NCBI RefSeq assembly: GCF_019645855.1
Contig: NZ_CP080999.1
Span: 2,976,001 to 3,040,000, forward strand
Direction: 5' to 3'
DNA from: Mycobacterium malmoense
GTDB taxonomy: Bacteria > Actinomycetota > Actinomycetes > Mycobacteriales > Mycobacteriaceae
Length of the DNA: 64,000 bases
The position numbers and the translations under genes are program-made. The notes under the pieces were generated by a model. It worked only from the letters and a program-made list of their open reading frames with translations, had not been told where the DNA came from and did not search any database. How positions within the stretch are numbered: position 1 is the first letter of the stretch; each line of letters begins with the position of its first letter. Positions 58,943-64,000 of this stretch are shown here, piece by piece.

Positions 58943-59080
58943 CTCGGCTGGGTTGAATCGTCCGGCTCCTCAACGGCCCGCCCTGCGGGCCGCATCGCCA
59001 CCGAGCTGGGTTGAATTGCCCGGCTCCTCAACGGCCCCCGCCCTGCGGGCCGCATCGTCACCGAGCTGGGTTGGGCATGC
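58943..59080. repeat. Tandem hairpin repeat, copy C (about 2.3 units of ~59 bp)
   Basis: Units starting at about 58943 and 59001, with a partial third from 59062, share GAGCTGGGTTGAAT, GGCTCCTCAACGGCCC, GCCCTGCGGGCCGCATCG. Read on the minus strand the unit is clearly related to copies A and B: TGACGATGCGGCCCGC, GGGCCG, GAGGAG, GGGCAAT. They fill most of the 233-base gap between the M20 peptidase and tRNA-Leu. Confidence 0.75.
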
Positions 59081-59125
59081 GCGGGCCAATCCGATAGCCT
59101 AAGCTGCCAACTCTCGTTTGATCTT

Positions 59126-59211
59126 GTCCGAGTGGCGGAATGGCAGACGCGCTAGCTTGAGGTGCTAGTGCCCTACTAATGGGCGTGGGGGTTCAAGTCC
59201 CCCCTCGGACA
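59126..59211 (+). tRNA. tRNA-Leu (anticodon GAG)
   Basis: A class II tRNA of 86 bases. The acceptor stem GTCCGAG (59126-59132) pairs with CTCGGAC (59204-59210), with discriminator A59211. The anticodon stem CTAGC/GCTAG encloses TTGAGGT with anticodon GAG at 59159-59161. A long variable arm (GCCC/GGGC) and T-arm GGGGGTTCAAGTCCCCC follow. CCA is not encoded. The 3' 19 bases overlap the recombinase gene on the other strand, marking the integration site of the mobile element. Confidence 0.95.
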
Positions 59212-60839
59212 CATCCGGCGACACGACTTAAGTCGGCCGTCGCCTTGACTTGTCGCAGATGCGGATCGTAATCAAGGCGGAGCCCCAGGCTCGCGTACAC
59301 CTCGGCGCGTTCCGCCCCGGTCGCCGCACCGAGCACGGCTGACAGCCCACCCAGTTCCTCGACCAATTCGCTGATCTGTGCCGCAGACATGACGCGGGGC
59401 CGCTCCGCTTGCTCAAGACGGGCCTTCAGCTCGTCGCGCTCGGCGGTGCGGCGACGCAATGCGGCGGTTAGGTCCTCCACGGCCACGCCGGACTCCACGG
59501 CGCTAACCAAAGCAGCAACCTTGGCATTCGCCTCGCGAAGCTGGCGCTGCAGGGCGGCGTAGCCAGTGCCGGCTGCCGGGTCCACATCCTGCCCGCGTGC
59601 GAGGTCTTCCGGATCGGCCAGGCTGGCGATCCATTCGTCAAGTCGCGCAGTCACCTCGTCTTCACGGAGATAGACGGTGCGCGGATGATCACTCAGGTCC
59701 ACAGGTACAGAGCGCGACTTGCCCAGCTCACAACGGTAGAGAATGCGGGTCGTTCGTTTCCCGACGCGAGCGGCCCCCTGCATCCGCCGTCCACACGCGG
59801 CGCAGAACAACAGGCCGCGCAGCGCATACGGCACTGTCGATTCTCTGCTGCAAACGAGACCGGGACCACGCCGTGCCTGCGTCCGAAGGCGAACAGCCTG
59901 CACCAGTTCATCGGGAATCAGCGCTTCATGTGTGCGGCGATCTGGTGCGATCCAGTCGGCCTCATCACGCCACCGCATGCGAGTCTCATACCCCGCCGCG
60001 ACATCGTCGGGGTTGACCAGGACCTCGTATTTCTCCTGCTTGCCCCAAACACGGATACCGCGGTACGCCGGGTTGTCGAGTATGGCGCGGATCGCCGAAT
60101 GGGACCACCCTCGCGGGTCACGGTGACGATTCCGCACCGGGTCGTACTGGCTCGGTGACGGCACGCCATCGTCGGTGAGCTGTTGCGCGATGTAGCGCAG
60201 GCCCGCTCCGTCGGCGTACATGCGGTAGATCCGCTCGACAACCGAAGATGTCGCGGGGTCAGGTTCGAGGCGGTGAAGCCGCTGCCCAAGATTGGCCTTA
60301 GCAGGGTTTGGGTGCGGGCCGGCATCGACGAGCCGGTAACCGTAGGGTGGTCGACCACCGAGATATCTGGCCGTGTCCTGCGCAAGTGCCGACATCGCGG
60401 TACGGACGCGCATCTGGATTCGAGCGCGCTCTCCCTTGCTCATGCCACCGAACAGAGTCATCACCAGGTCGTGTGCCTCGGAGCCGGGATCAACCGCTCC
60501 GCCGACCTCGGGTACCCACAGGCCGACGCCGTAGTGCGTGAGGACAGGGAAGGTGAGCGCGAACTGCGGCCCGTAGAACGCACGGGCGGGTTCCCCGATC
60601 ACTACAGCATCAAAGCTACGGTCCCGACAAGCGACATCAGCAAGGAGACGTGACGCCTCTGGCCTGCGCTTCCACGGCAGCGAACGGCTCTGTCCCACAT
60701 CGAAGTAGTCAGCGGCGAGGACTCCGCCGTGCGGAGTGATCAAGTCCATGGCCCGCCGCTTCTGCCAGCTGCGGCTCGCCTCCGGATCTTGAGCGTCCTC
60801 CGTGCTCACTCGGCCATAGAAGGCGAACCTCAGACTCAC
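59193..60839 (-). CDS. Large serine recombinase (integrase) of the integrative element
   Basis: A 548-residue large serine recombinase. The catalytic domain (about 1-150) has the nucleophile Ser12 in FYGRVSTEDAQ and conserved Arg residues. A recombinase domain follows at about 190-290 (RIYRMYADGAGLRYIAQQL, ILDNPAYRGI). Then a zinc ribbon (FCAACGRRM and YRCELG) and a coiled coil (about 430-490) that controls directionality. GTG 60839 overlaps the upstream small gene (GTGA). The last codons (CVRGGT and stop) are read from the antisense strand of the tRNA-Leu 3' end. It should catalyse integration and excision of the element. Confidence 0.93.
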   Translation of the reverse strand: MSLRFAFYGRVSTEDAQDPEASRSWQKRRAMDLITPHGGVLAADYFDVGQSRSLPWKRRPEASRLLADVACRDRSFDAVVIGEPARAFYGPQFALTFPVLTHYGVGLWVPEVGGAVDPGSEAHDLVMTLFGGMSKGERARIQMRVRTAMSALAQDTARYLGGRPPYGYRLVDAGPHPNPAKANLGQRLHRLEPDPATSSVVERIYRMYADGAGLRYIAQQLTDDGVPSPSQYDPVRNRHRDPRGWSHSAIRAILDNPAYRGIRVWGKQEKYEVLVNPDDVAAGYETRMRWRDEADWIAPDRRTHEALIPDELVQAVRLRTQARRGPGLVCSRESTVPYALRGLLFCAACGRRMQGAARVGKRTTRILYRCELGKSRSVPVDLSDHPRTVYLREDEVTARLDEWIASLADPEDLARGQDVDPAAGTGYAALQRQLREANAKVAALVSAVESGVAVEDLTAALRRRTAERDELKARLEQAERPRVMSAAQISELVEELGGLSAVLGAATGAERAEVYASLGLRLDYDPHLRQVKATADLSRVAGCVRGGT

Positions 60840-61033
60840 CCCACTACCCTTCCTGATCCGAGCATCCGGTCCCGCACCGCCATTATCACGTGTACCAGCG
60901 CGCTGTTGGCCTCGCGCGACAGTCGATAGTGGTCGGGCAGGACAATTTCAACATCCCCCACTGACATCGTCGGCGCAGCGATTCGAGCGTCACCCTCGCA
61001 CCGGGCATTTGCTGTTGGGGATCCGTCAGCCAT
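60836..61033 (-). CDS. Small protein between Rep and recombinase (possible excisionase/regulator)
   Basis: A 65-residue protein (core SVGDVEIVLPDHYRLSREANSALVHVIMAVRDRM) with no recognised domain. ATG 61033 has AGGGGG five bases upstream and overlaps the rep stop by eight bases; its own stop overlaps the recombinase start (GTGA). Being translated between the two in the element operon, it could be a recombination directionality factor or a small regulator, a common occupant of this position. There is no sequence evidence beyond position. Confidence 0.65.
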   Translation of the reverse strand: MADGSPTANARCEGDARIAAPTMSVGDVEIVLPDHYRLSREANSALVHVIMAVRDRMLGSGRVVG

Positions 61034-62531
61034 CGCATCCCCCTGGCAAATCCCATCGCTGGTTGCGGGCTTTGCCACGGACTTCCATCAGTCCGATGCG
61101 ACGGGCGTCTATGCATCGGAGAGCCGCGGAGTTCACGAGGGTGCGATCACCGAGGCTGGTGAGGCCGGCACGGTCGAACTCCCACACCACCAGATCATCG
61201 CTATCGGTGGGGTCGAAACCTAAATCATGTTGGTATGCAGTGCTTTTCAGACGTTGTTCACGTGTCCAGGTGGCGCGGCGTTCCCGCAGCGCGGTCATCG
61301 TGGTGGAGTAGCGGCGGGATTTGCTGGTGATGTGCCCGCGGTAGCCCAGGGTGTGCAGCCACCGGCCGACACCGGCCAGTCCCCTATCGGCGAGTTGGCT
61401 GATGGTGGTCAGGATCGCCCGGACGTGATCGGACACATCCAAGTTGGCGATGGCCTCGGTGGAGATTCGTCGCGCGCTAATCCCTACGTCGGCTAAGGAT
61501 TTGGTGACGTATTTCGCGAGGTAGCGAGCTACGCGGCGGCCTGGCAACATCCGGCCGTGTGGTGAATCGTCCTGCACAGCAGGACTTTCCGTGCCAGCGT
61601 GCCGGTTGTCGATGGGTTGAGTGTCGACTTGTGTGCCGAACCTGATCACCCGTGTCGCGGTATCTGAGGATGGGTCGGTGACCGTCACGGCTACGGTTCG
61701 AGCGGCCTGTTGGACGATGGTGGCCAGTTCGGTGGCTGTGAGGGGCGCTTGCCAGTAATGACCGCCGCAGTTATCGCCGTCGGGCGGGTCGAGGCGGATC
61801 AGGGCATGAATATGCGGGATGAGCCGGGCTTGCAATTCGACGACTTTGATGAAGCTGACCCGCACCGCATCCGGGTCGGCGCCCGTGGCGCGTAGCTCTC
61901 GGCGGAGTGTGCGGCGCAGGGTGATGGTGAAGCGTCGCCACAGTTCTGGCATGTGCCATGTGAACAGCACATGCCCGATGTAGTCGTAGCAGTCCGCGCA
62001 GATCGGCTGTCCCACATGGATGTCAGCTTCTCCGTGAGCTGTGCTGCACCACAGCGGTTTTCCATGCGGGCAGCGGCGGTAGCGGCCAGTCCCGTGGTGG
62101 TCGCGGCACACCCGGAGGCGCTTGTCGCCTGCACGTGAGGTGGTGTGGACCGGCCCGTAGCTGGGCGCGGTCAGGGTAACGAACACCTGCGGACGATCCG
62201 CCACTGCTTCGGGGATGTCGTGGTGGCCGCCGGCGGTGCCAGCGTGCACCAGTTGCCACGTGTCGCGAGCGTAGAGGTCCGAGCACGACGGGCAGATCTG
62301 GGCGCGGCGGTTATTGCACCGTGTCCACACGACCCGATCGCGGCCGAACTCGTCTGTACCCGTGAGTTGAATGGGGTGGGCGCAGAAGCCAACGGATTCC
62401 GCGCGCCGCCACCAGGATTCGAATCCCATTGAGGACGCGCGGCGCACCATCTGCTCCACCACCGCGTTGGCGTCGATTGTGGCGGCTATCCCGGGCAACG
62501 CCAGCGCGAGGGCCGTCGTTGCAGTAGTCAC
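61026..62531 (-). CDS. Replication initiator protein, RepSA-like (HUH rolling-circle type)
   Basis: A 501-residue protein of the RepSA family of actinomycete integrative elements. Cysteine pairs near the N-terminus (CPSC at 80-83) suggest a zinc-binding domain. The HUH motif is seen as PHIHALIRL (His240, His242), and the catalytic Tyr residues as RYLAKYVTK (Tyr337, Tyr341). It should nick the element's double-strand origin and start rolling-circle replication before transfer. The ATG overlaps the traSA-like stop (ATGA). It is the third gene of the element operon. Confidence 0.9.
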   Translation of the reverse strand: MTTATTALALALPGIAATIDANAVVEQMVRRASSMGFESWWRRAESVGFCAHPIQLTGTDEFGRDRVVWTRCNNRRAQICPSCSDLYARDTWQLVHAGTAGGHHDIPEAVADRPQVFVTLTAPSYGPVHTTSRAGDKRLRVCRDHHGTGRYRRCPHGKPLWCSTAHGEADIHVGQPICADCYDYIGHVLFTWHMPELWRRFTITLRRTLRRELRATGADPDAVRVSFIKVVELQARLIPHIHALIRLDPPDGDNCGGHYWQAPLTATELATIVQQAARTVAVTVTDPSSDTATRVIRFGTQVDTQPIDNRHAGTESPAVQDDSPHGRMLPGRRVARYLAKYVTKSLADVGISARRISTEAIANLDVSDHVRAILTTISQLADRGLAGVGRWLHTLGYRGHITSKSRRYSTTMTALRERRATWTREQRLKSTAYQHDLGFDPTDSDDLVVWEFDRAGLTSLGDRTLVNSAALRCIDARRIGLMEVRGKARNQRWDLPGGCDG

Positions 62532-63961
62532 CGCTGACCCCGATCGGTGTTCGTGCGCTCGCTATTGGCCTGGTTGGTGCGGGTCGCGGCACGGGGTGCC
62601 CGGAACCGTGCTGCCAGAGTGGTGATGTCGTGGTCAGTGACGTGAAATGCCCGTACCCGCACCGGGTGGGCGGTGCCATCAATCATCATGTACCCGACAC
62701 CCGGCGTTGCATCAGAGATACGGTCGCACTCCGCACCGGCATCCCTTGCTCCCTGGCCGAGAACCATGGCGGTTTGGGTGGCTTCGGTCAGTCGCAGCCC
62801 GATCCGCACGGTGAACAGTTGGCGCACGGGCAGTGTCTCTTTTGCCGGGTCTTGCACCGCGGCCACCACACTGATTCCCACTGCCCGGCCCTGGGAGAGC
62901 AGCAGGCCCAGGAGTTGTTCGATTTCGGCGCGGATTTTGCGATCGGAGACGTAGGCGGTAAGCGCGGCGATCTCATCGATGACCACGACGAATAAAGGTT
63001 CCGATGGGGTGGGTGTATGCAGGCGAGTCTTGCCACGTAGCCGGTGCGCCCGCGCGTGCATTACGTCAACCAGTTGGCGCAACAGGCGCACGGTGGTGTC
63101 AGTGGCATCGTGCGTGAATACCGTGAACATTGGTGCCCCGGCGCCCAGTTCCATGCCGCCTTTGGGGTCGATCACGCACAGCCGCACCAGCCCGTTTTTC
63201 ACCTCGGGGGCGATGCCGGCGATCAGTGACCACAACACGCTGCTTTTGCCGGCCCCAGTGGCTCCAGCAATCAGCATGTGGTGGCCCAGCAGGGGCAGGT
63301 GCCACCAGTGGCGGGTTTCGGTGATCCCAACCCGCACCGCCCCCACATCCACCCGTGTGGCCGGGTTGGGTATGGGCAATGCGATCGGGTCCGCCAAGAC
63401 ATCCCCGCGCATGACGGTGATCTTTAGTTCCCCGGGCGCGGTCGAGGTGATCGTCAGCCGATCGGCGCGCCAGGCGGCGGCCAGCGCGTCGGCTTGTCTG
63501 TGCCAGTCAGCCAGGGATTGGCCGGTCACCACGCGCAGCTGCAGTACGTCGGTACTCTTGCCGATTTGTACCGACCGTAGTGCTGGCACGAGGGCGCGTT
63601 CACCCAGGCGGGCGGTGAGTCCGTGCAGGCTGCACACCGATTCCCAGCTGCGGCTGTAGCGCCACCAGCTCAGCCAGCGGTGTCGCACCGGTTCGGTCAC
63701 CCAGGCTTGAAATGACCCTGGGTCTAGCCAGGCCCACCCCGCATAGGCAGCACCGCACGCGATGGCAGTGATCAAGCCCGCGCGTGGGCCGTGGCTGATG
63801 GCGACTGCCAGGCTGAGGATGATGGGGATGCTGAGGGCGGGGAACAGAATCGACCACCACAGCAGGTACCCCGTGGCTTTGGCCAGGGATAGGACGAGGT
63901 CTTCGAACCAATCATCATGATCCGACCCAGTGTTGTTGGTGTGCTTCTTGTTTGATGCCAT
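62528..63961 (-). CDS. FtsK/SpoIIIE-type DNA translocase, TraSA-like
   Basis: A 477-residue membrane-anchored ATPase. Two membrane helices lie at about 31-55 and 62-80. The motor domain has Walker A GATGAGKS (233-240), LCVIDPKGG, and Walker B FVVVIDE (Asp329, Glu330). In AICEs a single protein of this type pumps double-stranded element DNA between mycelial or cell partners. The ATG is at 63961, 39 bases from the window end, so its promoter is outside or in those bases. It heads the four-gene run toward the tRNA. Confidence 0.92.
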   Translation of the reverse strand: MASNKKHTNNTGSDHDDWFEDLVLSLAKATGYLLWWSILFPALSIPIILSLAVAISHGPRAGLITAIACGAAYAGWAWLDPGSFQAWVTEPVRHRWLSWWRYSRSWESVCSLHGLTARLGERALVPALRSVQIGKSTDVLQLRVVTGQSLADWHRQADALAAAWRADRLTITSTAPGELKITVMRGDVLADPIALPIPNPATRVDVGAVRVGITETRHWWHLPLLGHHMLIAGATGAGKSSVLWSLIAGIAPEVKNGLVRLCVIDPKGGMELGAGAPMFTVFTHDATDTTVRLLRQLVDVMHARAHRLRGKTRLHTPTPSEPLFVVVIDEIAALTAYVSDRKIRAEIEQLLGLLLSQGRAVGISVVAAVQDPAKETLPVRQLFTVRIGLRLTEATQTAMVLGQGARDAGAECDRISDATPGVGYMMIDGTAHPVRVRAFHVTDHDITTLAARFRAPRAATRTNQANSERTNTDRGQR

Positions 63962-64000
63962 GACCGATGCTCTCCGTAGGTGTTTCGCCGATAGCAGGCC

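Larger units (their letters stand above)
59193..64000. mobile_element. Left part of an integrative conjugative element (AICE type) at tRNA-Leu
   Basis: The order recombinase, small gene, RepSA-like HUH initiator and FtsK/TraSA-like translocase is the core of actinomycete integrative and conjugative elements of the pSAM2 kind, which replicate by rolling circle and move double-stranded DNA with one FtsK-like protein. All four genes overlap by start/stop and read toward the tRNA. Their G+C is visibly lower than the neighbouring chromosome. The left junction is at or within 59193-59211; the other end lies beyond the window. Confidence 0.85.

Overview
The window is chromosomal DNA from a slow-growing Mycobacterium, most likely of the M. 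avium complex type. It has high G+C, PE and PPE genes, mycothiol, Pup-proteasome and F420 genes, many GTG starts, and a gene order that largely follows M. tuberculosis Rv2069 to Rv2141c. Rv numbers are cited from memory of that genome, not from a search.

Layout. 1-3522: an MmpS fragment, a PPE gene, and an anti-sigma-like membrane protein that stays open, in frame, into the ECF sigma factor SigC. 3555-7402: cobalamin genes cobK-cobM-cobL, an SDR enzyme and an F420-dependent biliverdin reductase. 7437-10725: an accessory pair, a large CpnT-like protein with an R-S-E ADP-ribosyltransferase domain at its C-terminus and a small AT-richer downstream gene that may encode its immunity protein. 10833-17939: pepE, a 5'-3' exonuclease, a repeat-bearing DUF4333 protein, helY, tatC and tatA. 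17990-30163: the Pup-proteasome region (pafC, pafB, pafA, a 13E12/HNH gene, prcA, prcB, pup, dop, two conserved genes, mpa). 30318-36143: lppK, a DUF503 gene, trmI, a RecB-like nuclease, a flavoprotein oxidoreductase, a membrane protein, hisG and hisE. 36276-50834: an iron-box-controlled PPE37-like gene, metH, a PAC2 protein, an SDR, mshC, cysQ, three conserved genes, lppL, a DUF5703 gene and pyrD. 50926-56961: an accessory block of two paralogous PE genes flanking an arylsulfatase and a vapB remnant. 56981-58892: a PEBP-family gene and dapE2-like peptidase. 59126-59211: tRNA-Leu(GAG). 59193-64000: the start of an actinomycete integrative and conjugative element (AICE) with a large serine recombinase, a small gene, a RepSA/HUH-type replication initiator and an FtsK/TraSA-type translocase. 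It runs off the right edge.

How the genes work together. The 18-30 kb block encodes protein pupylation and degradation: pup is the tag, dop deamidates it, pafA ligates it, mpa unfolds the substrate, prcA/prcB degrade it, and pafB/pafC give DNA-damage transcription control. The left end looks like a sigma/anti-sigma/PPE module that may relate to metal (copper) supply. The PPE37-like gene is an iron-starvation locus.

The most unusual items are the CpnT-like ADP-ribosyltransferase toxin and its putative immunity gene, the anti-sigma/SigC continuous frame, a dispersed hairpin repeat family next to predicted leaderless starts, the absence of uppP from its usual site, a signal-peptide-only ORF before lppK, the PE-sulfatase-PE block, and the AICE whose recombinase stop codon lies inside the tRNA-Leu gene.
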